This document shows positions 17,007 through 26,816 of a stretch of 64,000 nt of DNA, piece after piece (position 1 is the first letter of the stretch; each line of letters starts with the position of its first letter). The translations under genes and the position numbers were made by a program. The notes beneath the pieces are model-generated. The model did no database searches. It worked only from the letters and a program-made list of their open reading frames with translations, and had not been told where the DNA came from. Source of the stretch: Rhodothermus marinus (GTDB taxonomy: Bacteria > Bacteroidota > Rhodothermia > Rhodothermales > Rhodothermaceae); contig NZ_AP019797.1 in NCBI RefSeq assembly GCF_009936275.1, forward strand, positions 363,501-427,500, read 5' to 3'.

Positions 17007-17388
17007 GCGCTATTTGCTCGATACACATGTATTGCTATGGGTGCTTTTTAGTCCAGAACGAATTCCTGAACGAGTACGCGAACGTCTTATTGATCCATAC
17101 TTTGAGGTGTATTTCAGTGCAGCAAGTGTGTGGGAAATAGCTATAAAAGCACAGATAGGGCGACTGAAACTTACTCTCGACTTGAATGCCATTGTTGAAG
17201 CAGCGGAGGATTCAGGATTCGAACCCCTGGCCATTCGTACAGAACATGCTACGAAAATTATAGATCTTCCTTTGTATCATCGAGATCCTTTTGATCGAAT
17301 ACTGGTCGCTCAGGCTATTGTCGAAAAAGCCCGGCTTTTAACTGCGGACAGCGCATTGATTAAGTACAAAAATGTGGAGCTGATTTAA
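16999..17388 (+). CDS. PIN-domain toxin (VapC-like RNase)
   Basis: The 129-residue product shows the PIN nuclease signature: LLDTHVLLWVLF with the first Asp, SAASVWEIAIKAQIGRL with the conserved Glu, and HRDPFDRILVAQAI with the later acidic residues. PIN toxins cleave specific RNAs in a Mg2+-dependent manner. ATG 16999 has an AAGGAA site and overlaps the antitoxin stop. Base composition is visibly lower in GC than thyA and folA on either side (many ATA, TTA, AAA codons), consistent with acquisition by transfer. Confidence 0.92.
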   Translation: MPERYLLDTHVLLWVLFSPERIPERVRERLIDPYFEVYFSAASVWEIAIKAQIGRLKLTLDLNAIVEAAEDSGFEPLAIRTEHATKIIDLPLYHRDPFDRILVAQAIVEKARLLTADSALIKYKNVELI

Positions 17389-17398
17389 GGATTTTTCT

Positions 17399-17941
17399 AT
17401 GTCTTTGTCTTCATCGGTAACATCCAGACGTCCGGAGATTGTCCTGATTGCAGCGCTGGCCGAGAAGAACCGGGTGATCGGGCGCGACGGCCGGCTTCCG
17501 TGGCATCTGCCGGAGGACCTGCGGCGCTTCAAGCGGCTGACGATGGGGCACCCGCTGTTGATGGGCCGCAAGACGTTCGAGTCGCTCCTGGAGGAGTTCG
17601 GCGGGCCGCTGCCCGGTCGGCGACACCTGGTGCTCTCGCGGAGTCGGACCTATCCGGGCATGGCGAACGTCGAGGTGTACCCGGACGTCGAGGCGGCGCT
17701 GAAGGCCGTGGGCGATGTGCCCGTGCTGTTCATTGCAGGAGGGGCCGAGGTGTATGCCCAGTTTCTACCCCGGGCCGATCGGCTGGAGCTGACGCTCGTC
17801 GAAGGCGACTACGAGGGCGATACGTTCTTTCCTCCCTACGAGCATCTGATCGGCTCCGTCTTCGAGGAGGTGGCCGTCGAGCGCCATCCGGGCTTTCGGT
17901 TCGTCACCTACCGGCGGCGTCCCGACGCGCCGAAGCCGTAA
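17399..17941 (+). CDS. folA: Dihydrofolate reductase
   Basis: The 180-residue product reduces dihydrofolate to tetrahydrofolate with NADPH. It contains LIAALAEKNRVIGRDGRLPWHLPEDLRRFK with the WHLPEDL loop and catalytic acid, the cofactor segment MGRKTFESL, and FIAGGAEVYAQFL. It starts ten bases after the PIN toxin stop. A thyA-folA pair is a common operon; here the two genes are separated only by the toxin-antitoxin pair. Confidence 0.96.
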   Translation: MSLSSSVTSRRPEIVLIAALAEKNRVIGRDGRLPWHLPEDLRRFKRLTMGHPLLMGRKTFESLLEEFGGPLPGRRHLVLSRSRTYPGMANVEVYPDVEAALKAVGDVPVLFIAGGAEVYAQFLPRADRLELTLVEGDYEGDTFFPPYEHLIGSVFEEVAVERHPGFRFVTYRRRPDAPKP

Positions 17942-18050
17942 CGAATCGGGCACTTTTCCGGCAGGCCGGCTTCTTCTTCGCGGCAGGGCAAATCTCTGCA
18001 GGTGCTACGGCGTTTTACTGGCAAGTCATGCACTGACAGGAGCATAGGCC

Positions 18051-21017
18051 ATGGCAACGGAAGTGCTACCGGATCTGGGCACGCACTTTCACGAGCCGGT
18101 CTCCTGGCACGTCTGGGACGCGAAGTACCGTTATCGTGAAGGCAACGTCGTGCGCGATCAGACGATTGAGGACACCTGGCGGCGGGTGGCCCGGGCGCTG
18201 GCGGCTGCCGAACCGGAATCGGAGCGGGCGCGCTGGGCCGAACGCTTTTACCGGGTACTCTACGGATTCAAGTTTCTGCCGGGCGGGCGCATCCTGGCCG
18301 GTGCCGGCACGCGCCACCGCGTGACGCTCTTCAACTGCTTCGTGATGGGCATCATTGAGGACTCGCTCGACGGCATCTTCGATAGTCTCAAAGAAGGGGC
18401 GTTGACCATGCAGCAGGGCGGGGGCGTGGGCTACGACTTTTCGACGCTGCGGCCGGCCGGCACGCGGGCGCGCACGACGGGTACGATCGCCTCGGGGCCG
18501 GTTTCGTTTATGCACATCTGGGACGCCATGTGCGCCACGCTGCTTTCGACGGGCGCGCGGCGCGGCGCCATGATGGCCACGCTCCGGTGCGACCACCCCG
18601 ACATCGAAACCTTCGTCACGGCCAAGCACCGGCCCGGCGTGCTCACGCACTTCAACCTGTCGGTGCAGGTCTTCGATGAGTTCATGGAGGCCGTGCGGCG
18701 CGACGCCGACTGGCCGCTGGTCTTTCCGGCCGCCGCGCTGGAGGACGAAGGCATGGGCGACGGGCCGATCGTGTACCGGCGCTGGACGGGCACCGACGGT
18801 CCTGTGCCCTGCCGCGTGCTCCGGGTGGTGAAGGCGCGGGCACTCTGGGAGCAGATCCTGCGCTCTACCTACGACTACGCCGAGCCCGGCGTGCTCTTCA
18901 TCGACACGATCAACCGGATGAACAACCTCGCCTACCGCGAGCACATCACCGCGACGAACCCCTGTGTGACAGCAGACACGTGGATTCACACTTCTATGGG
19001 GCCACGTCGTGTGGCTGATTTGATAGGTCAACCATTTTTTGCCCGGGTCAACGGTCAGGATTACATGTGTCCTAAAGGATTTTTTGCCACAGGTGTTAAA
19101 AAAGTATATCGATTAGAAACACTGGAAGGTTATAATCTTCGCTTAACTGAAGATCATCCTGTACTTCGAGTTCGTAAGCGAACTCGCTGGAGTACTACAA
19201 CAGAATGGATTCCTGTTAAATATCTCCAAATAGGAGATGGGGTTGTGTTAAATAATCATCGAGGATGTTTTGAATGGCCTGGGGAAGGTTCTGAAGAAGA
19301 AGGGTATTTACTTGGATTATTAGTAGGAGATGGAACACTTAAGAAAGACAAAGCTGTACTTTCAGTATGGACTAACAATGATTCGATAGAAAGTTTAAGT
19401 ACAATGATGGCATATGCTGAATCAGCTGTTCGAAGTTTTCCTCACCGTAAAGATTTTCGTGGCTGGATAGCCATTCCAGAACGTGGCGAATATCGATTGG
19501 CAACTGCTTCATTGCGTTCTCTTGCTTATCGTTTTGGTCTTCGACCTGGCGCAAAGATAATAACTTCGAAAATAGAAAAAGCTTCTTCTGATTTTTACAA
19601 GGGATTTTTGCGTGGACTATTTGATGCAGATGGCAGTGTACAAGGATCGCATTTTAAAGGGATTAGTATTCGACTTGCGCAAAGTAATTTAGAAATTCTA
19701 AGAGCAGTACAACGTATGTTATTGCGTTTGGGGATTGTTGCTAAAATCTATTCTAACAGAAGGCCCTCTGGCAAATATTACTTACCAGATGGTAAAGGAG
19801 GAGTTCGACTATACCATTGTAGAGCACAATATGAATTAGTAATTTCAAAAGATAATTTGCAGATATTTGCAGAAAGAATAGGGTTTTCACATTATGAAAA
19901 GGCAAAAAAGCTAAAAGAAGCTTTGCAAAGCTATAAACGCTCACTGAACAAAGAAGTATTCATTGCCCGAATAGCCCGCGTCAAGTTTGAGGGTTATGAA
20001 ACTGTATATGATGCATGTGTGCCTGGAATCAATGCTTTTGATGCAAATGGTTTTGTTGTGCATAACTGTGGCGAGCAGCCGCTGCCGCCCTACGGGGCCT
20101 GCGACCTGGGTTCGATCAACCTGACGCGCTTCGTGCGGGCGCCCTTTACGCCCGAAGCCGATCTCGACTGGGAGGGGATCCGGGAGACCGTCGCCGTAGC
20201 CGTGCGCATGCTCGACAACGTGATCGACGTGTCGGGCTTTCCGCTGCCGGCCCAGGCCGAGCAGGCCCGCGGCACCCGGCGTATCGGGCTGGGCATTACC
20301 GGACTGGCCGACGCGCTGATCATGCTGGGCCTGCACTATGCCTCGGAGGAGGCGCGCCAGCTGGCCGCCCGCGTCATGCAGACGATCTGCCACACGGCCT
20401 ACCGGACGTCCATTGCACTGGCCCGCGAAAAAGGCGTCTTCCCCTTCTTCGAGCGGGAGCGTTATCTGGAAAGCCCCTTCATTCAGGCGCTCCCCGAAGA
20501 CATTCGCAAAGGCATCGCCACCTACGGGATCCGGAACAGCCACCTGCTTTCGATCGCGCCCACAGGGACGATCAGCCTGCTGGCCAACAACGTGTCGAGC
20601 GGCATCGAGCCCGTCTTTGCCTATCGCTACACGCGCTACATTCTGGGACTTGATGGCGAGCGGCGGGCCTACACGCTCACCGACTACGCCCTGCGGTTGT
20701 GGCAACGGCTGCACGGCGACAGCGAGATGCTTCCCGAGGCGTTCGTCGATGCCCAGCACCTGGACCCCTACGATCACCTGAAGATGCAGGCAGCCCTGCA
20801 GCCCTACGTGGACGGGGCCATTTCAAAGACGGTGAACGTGCCGGCCGACACGCCCTTCAGTGCCTTCCGCCAGCTCTACGACTGGGCCTACGATCACGGC
20901 CTGAAAGGGTGCACCACGTACCGGCCCAGCCCGGTCCGGGGCGCCGTGCTGGAAGCCGTCACCGCCGGCGTGGCCGAAAGCACGCACTGCTGCAGCATCG
21001 AGCGCGAGGCCGACTGA
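18051..21017 (+). CDS. nrdJ: Adenosylcobalamin-dependent (class II) ribonucleotide reductase containing an intein
   Basis: The precursor is 988 residues: an N-extein (1-304), an intein (305-672) and a C-extein (673-988), leaving a mature enzyme of about 620 residues. The mature protein reduces ribonucleotides using a radical generated from adenosylcobalamin. Active-site features include Cys96 in LFNCFVMG and the NPCGE motif, where the radical-forming cysteine is residue 673, immediately after the intein. Other family stretches are LSTGARRGAMMATLRCDHPDIETF and SIAPTGTISLLANN. The C-terminus has a Cys-Cys pair (STHCCSIE) that may serve disulfide exchange. I see no N-terminal ATP-cone. AGGAG lies before ATG 18051. 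Confidence 0.95.
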   Translation: MATEVLPDLGTHFHEPVSWHVWDAKYRYREGNVVRDQTIEDTWRRVARALAAAEPESERARWAERFYRVLYGFKFLPGGRILAGAGTRHRVTLFNCFVMGIIEDSLDGIFDSLKEGALTMQQGGGVGYDFSTLRPAGTRARTTGTIASGPVSFMHIWDAMCATLLSTGARRGAMMATLRCDHPDIETFVTAKHRPGVLTHFNLSVQVFDEFMEAVRRDADWPLVFPAAALEDEGMGDGPIVYRRWTGTDGPVPCRVLRVVKARALWEQILRSTYDYAEPGVLFIDTINRMNNLAYREHITATNPCVTADTWIHTSMGPRRVADLIGQPFFARVNGQDYMCPKGFFATGVKKVYRLETLEGYNLRLTEDHPVLRVRKRTRWSTTTEWIPVKYLQIGDGVVLNNHRGCFEWPGEGSEEEGYLLGLLVGDGTLKKDKAVLSVWTNNDSIESLSTMMAYAESAVRSFPHRKDFRGWIAIPERGEYRLATASLRSLAYRFGLRPGAKIITSKIEKASSDFYKGFLRGLFDADGSVQGSHFKGISIRLAQSNLEILRAVQRMLLRLGIVAKIYSNRRPSGKYYLPDGKGGVRLYHCRAQYELVISKDNLQIFAERIGFSHYEKAKKLKEALQSYKRSLNKEVFIARIARVKFEGYETVYDACVPGINAFDANGFVVHNCGEQPLPPYGACDLGSINLTRFVRAPFTPEADLDWEGIRETVAVAVRMLDNVIDVSGFPLPAQAEQARGTRRIGLGITGLADALIMLGLHYASEEARQLAARVMQTICHTAYRTSIALAREKGVFPFFERERYLESPFIQALPEDIRKGIATYGIRNSHLLSIAPTGTISLLANNVSSGIEPVFAYRYTRYILGLDGERRAYTLTDYALRLWQRLHGDSEMLPEAFVDAQHLDPYDHLKMQAALQPYVDGAISKTVNVPADTPFSAFRQLYDWAYDHGLKGCTTYRPSPVRGAVLEAVTAGVAESTHCCSIEREAD
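18963..20066 (+). mobile_element. Intein with LAGLIDADG homing endonuclease inside nrdJ
   Basis: The element of 368 codons begins with Cys305 (CVTADTWIHTSMG, block A) and ends FDANGFVVHN before extein Cys673 (block F/G). Block B is RLTEDHPVL with the expected T-x-x-H. Two dodecapeptide motifs are intact: YLLGLLVGDGTL and LRGLFDADGSVQ, each with its catalytic Asp, so both splicing and homing look functional. Base composition drops sharply to roughly 40% GC by eye against about 65% in the exteins, with boundaries that match the protein junctions. This shows lateral acquisition. The insertion point, just before the catalytic cysteine of NPC-GE, is a known kind of RNR insertion site. Confidence 0.95.
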
Positions 21018-21030
21018 ACGTACGCAGGAA

Positions 21031-21054
21031 GCCCCTCGCCAGATGGCGAGAGGC
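21031..21054. terminator. Hairpin between convergent nrdJ and chemoreceptor-like gene
   Basis: GCCCCTCGCC and its near complement GGCGAGAGGC form a stem with one wobble pair, 14 bases after the nrdJ stop. There is no clear T run, so termination is probable only from position. Confidence 0.4.
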
Positions 21055-21111
21055 CCGTTCCGCAGGCATGGGCACTGCTGCTGGAAGACGAGCGAGTACG
21101 GGAGGATACCG

Positions 21112-24100
21112 TCAGCTTTCAGGGAAGCCGGCCGGCTTCGGTTCCGAGTCGGTCCGGGCAAAGGTGAAGCGGGTGACGAGCTGGCGGAGGCTTTCCATAC
21201 GCTCGGTCAATTGCTCCATGGCGGCGGCGATCGACGTGTTGCCGGCGGCCGCCTGTTCCGTGACCTGTGCGATGGCTTCGACATTTTCGCTGATGTGCTG
21301 GATGGTGGCCGCCTGCTCTTCGCCGCTTGTGGCCACCTGGGCAATCCGTTCCTGCACCTGGCGGGAGCGTGCGATGATTTCTTCCAGCAGCGTGCCCACC
21401 TGATCGACGCGTGCCCGGCCGGTATCTACTTCCTGGTTGACCCGGGCCATGGCGGTCACGGCGCGGGACGTATCGTGCCGGATGCGGGTGGTCATCTGTT
21501 CGATTTCTTTCGTGGCGGCCGCCGTGCGCTCGGCCAGTTTGCGTACTTCGTCGGCCACGACGGCAAAGCCGCGACCCTGCTCACCGGCCCGGGCCGCTTC
21601 GATGGCGGCGTTCAGCGCCAGCAGGTTCGTCTGATCGGCGATCTCGTCGATGATGCGGGCCATTTCGCCGATTTTCTGGCTGCTTTCGTCCAGCGCCTGA
21701 ATGATGGCCGACGAGCGGGCTACCGCTTCGGCCACGTCGTTCATGCGGCCCACGGCGTCCCGGGCCACCTGGCCGCCTTCTTCTGCCTGTCGCAGGGACT
21801 GCTCGGCCAGTTCGGCCACGTGGCTCAGATTGCGGGTGGCCTCCGAGATCGTACGGGCCATTGCTTCGATGGCCTCGGCCACCTCGCCGGTTTGCCGGGT
21901 GAGCTGTTGCACCCCGGAGGCCAGTTCGCCGGAGTTCCGGTAGATTTCCCTGCTGGTGTCGGCCGTGGCCCGAATGACCGAGGCGACTTCCCGAAGGATG
22001 GCCTGCATGTTGGCCACGGCCCGGTTGAACCCGGTAAACAGGCGGCCGATGGCGTCGTCCTGCATGGCCGTGAGCGTGACGGTCAGATCGCCCTGCGAAA
22101 ACCGCTCCATGGCTTCCAGAATCCGGAGTACGCTCTGCTCCAGATACTCCTGCTGCTGCTGGAGTTGCTCGCGGGCGCGGCGGTCGTGCTCGGCCGCCTC
22201 TTCGCGGGCCCGGCGTTTTTCTCGCTCAGCCTCGGCGGCATGGCGCATTTCGGCTTCGAGCCGCCGGTTGATGGCCTCCAGTTCGGCATTGATGGCTTCC
22301 TGGCGTTTGCGGCGACGACGTTCCCGATGGACGACCCCGACCACCGCACCCACCAGCGCCAGACCCACCAGCAATCGGAACCACCAGGTCGCCCAGAAAG
22401 GCGGCGTAATGACGATGTGCAGCGTGGCGGGACGGGTGCTCCAGACGCCGTCGTTGTTCGTGCCGCGTACGAGCAGGACGTACTCGCCCGGATCCAGGTT
22501 GCTGTAGGTGGCCGTTCGCTGTGTGCTTACCTCGTTCCAGTCCAGGTCGAAGCCTTCGAGCTTGTATGCGTAGCGGTTCTTCGAGGGCGCCGTAAAGTCC
22601 AGTGCTGCAAACTCGAACGTCAGCACGTTCTGCCAGTGGGCCAGCGTGAGCGTGCGGGTGACGCTGATGTGCGCCTTTAGCGGGCTGTCTTTGGTGCCGA
22701 CGCGCACTGGCTGGTTGAAGAGCCGGAAGTCGGTCAACACCACGGGAGGTGGGGTCGTGTTGGGCTCGAAGCGATCCGGGTAGATGACGTTGAAGCCGTT
22801 GAAACCGCCGAAATAGAGGGATCCGTCCCGCGCCGTGTAGTCGGCAAAGCGATTGAACTCGTTGCCCTGCAGCCCGTCGGCTTTCGTGTACAGGGTGCAG
22901 GTTTTTTCCTGCACGTTGTAGCGGCAGAGGCCCCGGTTGGTGGCCACCCAGAGAAAGCCCTGGCGGTCGCGTGCCAGGCCCACGATCGTATTGCTGGGCA
23001 GGCCATCTTCGCGGAAGAAGCGCGTCACGGTGCCGGTCTGTCGATCGATCCGGTTGAGGCCGTACTGCGTGCCCACCCAGAGCGTGTGGGCATCGGCGAC
23101 CAGGATCGAAAGCACGCTGTTGTTGCTCAGGCTGTTGGAACTGGAAGGATCGTGGCGGTAGTTGGTGAACGTCTCGGTGCGCGGGTCGAAGACAATCACG
23201 CCCGCGTCCTGCGTGGCCAGTACGAGGCGTCCCTCCGGGTCGTGCCCCATGCGAAGAATCTGATTGCTGCGCAGCGCACTGTTTTCCGGGGTGTAGACCT
23301 TGCGCTGACGGGTGTTCAGGTCGATCCGTACCAGGCCTCCGAGGAAGTTGGCCACCCAGAGCCGGTTCTGCGCATCCACCAGCGCATCGAACACATGGGG
23401 CGTGAGCAGCATGCCGTTCTGGTCATTGAAAAACTCCAGGAAGCGCCCCTGTCGGGGGCTGAAGCGGCCGATGCCGCCGGCCCAGCCGCCGACCCAGAGG
23501 TAGCCGTCCGCATCGGTGGCCATGGCGAAGACCGCATCGGTGCGGGCGTTGGTGTTGGCCATGCTGTAGCCGTAGAAGCGACCGGTGCGACGGTCGAAGC
23601 GATGGAAGCCGCCGCCGTCGGTGGCCACCCAGAGGTTGCCCTGCGGGTCTTCGTAGAAGCGGCTGACGGCGTTGGCGTTCAGGCTGTAGGGATCGCCGGG
23701 CACGCTGCGGTAATGTTCGATGGCCTGGCTGTTGCGCTTGAGCACGTTCAGGCCCCCGGCAAACGTGCCGAACCACAGGTTGCCGGTGCGGTCCTGATAG
23801 ATGGCCCAGATCGATTCGTTGTTCAGGCTGTTCGGATCGGTGCGGCTGTGGCGATGGTGCCGGAACGTTTCGGTGCGGTAGTCGAACAGGTCCAGTCCGC
23901 CGTTTTCGGTGCCGACCCACAGGCGCCCTTCACGATCCACGTAGAGCACGCGCACCCGGTCGATGGCCAGGCTGCGCGGGTTGTGCGGATCGTGCCGGTA
24001 GCGTTTGAAGCCCTGCGCGATGTGGTCCAGATCGAGCCGGCCCAGGCCACCGCCGTCGGTCGATACCCAGAGATGGCCGTGCGCATCTTCCACCAGGTCG

Positions 24101-24783
24101 AAGAGCACGTTGTGCGGCAGGCTGCGTGGATCGCGGGGATCATGGCGGAAGTGCTCGAAGACGCCCGTGGCGGGATCGAAGCGGTCCAACCCCCCGGCCG
24201 TAGCCACCCAGAAGTTGCCCCGGCTGTCGATCAGCAACGCGCGCACGTCGGCGTGGCTCAGGCCGGTGGGACTTTCAGGATCGGCTGCGTAGTGCGCGAA
24301 GGCTTCACGCTTCGGATCGAAACGGTACAGTCCGTTCGTACTGGCTACCCAGAGGGAGCCCCGCGCATCTTCGATCAGGTCCTGTACGGCACCGCCCTGA
24401 AAGCCCGTGCCGTCGCCGGCCCGGTAGTTACGAAAAGCGTCCTGCGCTGGCAGGTAGCGGCTGAGGCCGGCGTCGGTCCCTACCCACAGGGTACCGCGGC
24501 GATCGACATACAGGCAGCGGATGTAGCTGTTGGCGATGCTGGTCGAATCGCGCGGATCGTGCTCGTAGAGTGTGAAGCGATAGCCGTCGTAGCGGTTGAG
24601 TCCGCCGGCCGTCCCGATCCAGAGAAAGCCCGGCGAATCCTGCGTGATGGCCGTTACCCACGAACGCGAAAGCCCGTCGTCGCTGGTCAGATGCGTAAAC
24701 CGAAGCCGTTGCGCCAGCACCGGGGTGCTCAGGACGCCGGCCAGTAGCACGATTGCTGCAATTCTACGACCCATTGAACGCAT
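21112..24783 (-). CDS. Propeller-Y_Y_Y sensor fused to a methyl-accepting chemotaxis output
   Basis: The 1223-residue protein has a signal peptide (residues 1-24), then two-component-regulator propeller repeats at about 25-690 in the pattern LWVGTxxGLxRYD, a Y_Y_Y domain at about 725-785 ([25 protein letters not shown]), one transmembrane segment at about 799-818, a charged coiled coil to about 885, a HAMP-like segment ([13 protein letters not shown]), and a receptor signalling domain at 935-1205. The hairpin tip at 1044-1078 has the canonical [20 protein letters not shown] and [10 protein letters not shown]. In Bacteroidota this sensor architecture normally ends in a histidine kinase, so the receptor output is atypical. 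No CheA, CheW, CheB or CheR gene lies in the window. It may sense glycans, as hybrid sensors do. Confidence 0.9.
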   Translation of the reverse strand: MRSMGRRIAAIVLLAGVLSTPVLAQRLRFTHLTSDDGLSRSWVTAITQDSPGFLWIGTAGGLNRYDGYRFTLYEHDPRDSTSIANSYIRCLYVDRRGTLWVGTDAGLSRYLPAQDAFRNYRAGDGTGFQGGAVQDLIEDARGSLWVASTNGLYRFDPKREAFAHYAADPESPTGLSHADVRALLIDSRGNFWVATAGGLDRFDPATGVFEHFRHDPRDPRSLPHNVLFDLVEDAHGHLWVSTDGGGLGRLDLDHIAQGFKRYRHDPHNPRSLAIDRVRVLYVDREGRLWVGTENGGLDLFDYRTETFRHHRHSRTDPNSLNNESIWAIYQDRTGNLWFGTFAGGLNVLKRNSQAIEHYRSVPGDPYSLNANAVSRFYEDPQGNLWVATDGGGFHRFDRRTGRFYGYSMANTNARTDAVFAMATDADGYLWVGGWAGGIGRFSPRQGRFLEFFNDQNGMLLTPHVFDALVDAQNRLWVANFLGGLVRIDLNTRQRKVYTPENSALRSNQILRMGHDPEGRLVLATQDAGVIVFDPRTETFTNYRHDPSSSNSLSNNSVLSILVADAHTLWVGTQYGLNRIDRQTGTVTRFFREDGLPSNTIVGLARDRQGFLWVATNRGLCRYNVQEKTCTLYTKADGLQGNEFNRFADYTARDGSLYFGGFNGFNVIYPDRFEPNTTPPPVVLTDFRLFNQPVRVGTKDSPLKAHISVTRTLTLAHWQNVLTFEFAALDFTAPSKNRYAYKLEGFDLDWNEVSTQRTATYSNLDPGEYVLLVRGTNNDGVWSTRPATLHIVITPPFWATWWFRLLVGLALVGAVVGVVHRERRRRKRQEAINAELEAINRRLEAEMRHAAEAEREKRRAREEAAEHDRRAREQLQQQQEYLEQSVLRILEAMERFSQGDLTVTLTAMQDDAIGRLFTGFNRAVANMQAILREVASVIRATADTSREIYRNSGELASGVQQLTRQTGEVAEAIEAMARTISEATRNLSHVAELAEQSLRQAEEGGQVARDAVGRMNDVAEAVARSSAIIQALDESSQKIGEMARIIDEIADQTNLLALNAAIEAARAGEQGRGFAVVADEVRKLAERTAAATKEIEQMTTRIRHDTSRAVTAMARVNQEVDTGRARVDQVGTLLEEIIARSRQVQERIAQVATSGEEQAATIQHISENVEAIAQVTEQAAAGNTSIAAAMEQLTERMESLRQLVTRFTFARTDSEPKPAGFPES

Positions 24784-25007
24784 GCATTCAGGACACTGGA
24801 AGGATTCAAGTACGCAAGCCTACGGATCTACTATCGACTAAAAAATGCAGACATTTAGCGCATTTAGCGTAATGTTCAATCATGAGAGAAAATTAAATCG
24901 ATTCAATTTGTGACTTTACTTTCAAAGCAGAGCATTAACCACGGCGTCTTGCATTTGAAAAGCATACTGGTTAAATATTTGTGAAGCAAAACGCAAGACA
25001 ACGAGCC
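24784..25007. other. AT-rich divergent intergenic region
   Basis: The gap between the divergent chemoreceptor-like and amidohydrolase genes is clearly richer in A and T than its neighbours. It contains the tandem 9-mer CATTTAGCG twice in a row (24852-24869). It probably holds promoters for both genes; I could not assign a convincing -35/-10 pair. Confidence 0.45.
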
Positions 25008-26459
25008 ATGCGACGCTACGGAATTGTCTGGGCACTGCTGCTGGCGTTGAGCGCGTCGGCGGCAGCAGGTCAGGATCTGGCCGCCTACAAGCAGGAGGCG
25101 CTGCAGGAAACGGAGCAGCTCCGAGAAACACTCCGGCACCTGGCACAGGAACTCTGGCGCTATGCCGAGACGGCGCTTCAGGAGCAGCGCTCGGCCGCCT
25201 TGCTGGCCGATGCGCTGGAGGCCGAAGGCTTTCGGGTGCAGCGGGGCGTGGCCGGCATGCCGACGGCCTTCATCGCCGAGTGGGGGAGCGGTCGGCCCAT
25301 CATCGGCATTCTGGCGGAGTACGACGCACTGCCCGGGGTGGGGAATGCGCCCGTCCCGGAACGCCATCCCAGAGAGGATGAGGTCAGCAGCGGACACGGC
25401 TGCGGGCACAACCTGTTCGGGGCCGCTTCCACCGTGGGAGCGATCGTGCTGAAGCGCATGATGGAGCGTCACCGGATCCCCGGCACGGTCCGACTCTACG
25501 GGACGCCCGCCGAAGAGACGGTGGTGGGCAAGGTGTACATGGCGCGTGCGGGCGTTTTCGATGATCTGGACGCGGCCATCGAGTGGCACCCGGGCACGGA
25601 GACGGCCGTGCGCAACCAGCCGGGGCGGGCCATGAACAACTTCATCGTGCGGTTCTACGGGCAGGCGGCCCACGCCTCGGCCGACCCCTGGAACGGCCGC
25701 AGCGCCCTCGACGCCGTCGAGCTGATGAACCACGCGGCCAACATGATGCGGGAGCACGTGCACCCCACCGCCCGGATCCACTACGTGATCACCGATGGCG
25801 GCGAGGCCCCCAACGTGGTGCCGGAACGCGCCGAGGTCTGGTATTATGTGCGCGACATCAACCGGGAGCGCGTCGAGTTCATGTACGAATGGCTGAAAAA
25901 GATCGCCGAAGGGGCGGCCCTGATGACGCGTACGGAGTACGAGATCGAGTTCATTACCGGCGTGCATGAAGTGCTGCTGAACCGGCCGCTGCAGGAAGCG
26001 GTGCAGGCCAACCTGGAGCTGGTGGGGCCGCCGCAGTTCGACGCGCAGGAGCAGCAGTTCGCCCGCCGTCTGCAGGAATTCCTGAAGATCGAACCGGTCG
26101 GGCTGGATACGACGATCAAGCCCCTGCCGGAAGGGCCGGAGCCGCCCAGCGGGGGATCGACCGATGTGGCCGAAGTGAGCTGGATCACGCCGACGGTGGG
26201 CTTTACGGTGGCGACGGCGGCCAAGGATGTGCCCTGGCATAGCTGGGCCACGACGGCCTGCCACGGTACGTCCATCGGCTACAAAGGGGCTGAGGTAGCC
26301 GCCAGGGTCATTGCGACGACCGGCCTGGACATGCTGCTGCGCCCCGAGCTGCTGGAAGCCGCCCGGGAGGAGTTTCTTCGCCTGACCGGCGGCAAGCCCT
26401 ATCAATCGCCGCTGCCGCTCGATCAGCCGCCGCCTCTGCCGTCCCGCACCGACCGTTAA
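25008..26459 (+). CDS. M20-family amidohydrolase (AbgB-like), exported
   Basis: The product of about 483 residues has a signal peptide (MRRYGIVWALLLALSASAAAGQ), so it acts in the periplasm or outside. M20 zinc-peptidase features include GILAEYDALPG, SGHGCGHNLFGAAS, a Glu pair in GTPAEETVVGK, AIEWHPG, and a late THCHGTSIG-like stretch, TACHGTSIGYKGA. The dimerisation domain contains RFYGQAAHASADPWNGRSALDAV. Overall it resembles AbgB and related p-aminobenzoyl-glutamate or amino-acid amide hydrolases, but substrate cannot be read from sequence. GTG 24981 would extend the N-terminus by nine residues; ATG 25008 fits the signal peptide better. Confidence 0.92.
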   Translation: MRRYGIVWALLLALSASAAAGQDLAAYKQEALQETEQLRETLRHLAQELWRYAETALQEQRSAALLADALEAEGFRVQRGVAGMPTAFIAEWGSGRPIIGILAEYDALPGVGNAPVPERHPREDEVSSGHGCGHNLFGAASTVGAIVLKRMMERHRIPGTVRLYGTPAEETVVGKVYMARAGVFDDLDAAIEWHPGTETAVRNQPGRAMNNFIVRFYGQAAHASADPWNGRSALDAVELMNHAANMMREHVHPTARIHYVITDGGEAPNVVPERAEVWYYVRDINRERVEFMYEWLKKIAEGAALMTRTEYEIEFITGVHEVLLNRPLQEAVQANLELVGPPQFDAQEQQFARRLQEFLKIEPVGLDTTIKPLPEGPEPPSGGSTDVAEVSWITPTVGFTVATAAKDVPWHSWATTACHGTSIGYKGAEVAARVIATTGLDMLLRPELLEAAREEFLRLTGGKPYQSPLPLDQPPPLPSRTDR

Positions 26460-26816
26460 TGATTAGCGGGCGGTCGCGTAACATGCGGTCGAGGAAGTCC
26501 ACGGTGGCGTGGTAGGCGCGCAGCCAGCAAAAAGCGGGCAGCACGAGCAGTCGACATGCACGCCGCGCGCGCGTAGCCACTGGGCCTGAAAGGGGCGCCG
26601 AAAGCGAAGGCGGAGGACATACCGCATGATCAATGCGTGGCCATACGATTGCTCGGGTAGCATGGGCATGTGTGCTGTAACCCCTTTCTTTTCCGGGCTG
26701 AAAGCGCGGGCGGCGCGCCTCTCCTATCGGACAAACGGCAACGTTTCTACCCCGTAGGGACAGACCGCTGCGTCCGCCCTGTCGTGTCCGCGCGTCGGTA
26801 TCAGCGCATTGAAAGA
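26460..26816. other. Intergenic region without a convincing gene
   Basis: The 357-base gap between the amidohydrolase and RsmB-like genes holds a copy of the short palindromic repeat (26750-26783). On the minus strand a 68-codon frame (26463-26669) reads RYVLRLRFRRPFQAQWLRARG, and a second frame continues with WLRAYHATVDFLDRMLRD, which looks like protein broken by a frameshift. This may be a gene remnant, but I cannot name the family. Confidence 0.4.
26750..26783. repeat. Third copy of the short palindromic repeat
   Basis: The sequence CCCCGTAGGGACAGACCGCT followed by GCGTCCGCCCT aligns with the reverse complement of 11662-11692 and with 11710-11738. The stem AGGGAC-AGAC/GTCC-GCCCT has one bulge. 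Confidence 0.5.

Noticed and set aside
17942-18050. Cobalamin riboswitch before the B12-dependent RNR gene
   Set aside because: The gap is only 109 bases and I could not find the conserved B12-box or the long multi-stem layout; a Shine-Dalgarno site is the only feature.
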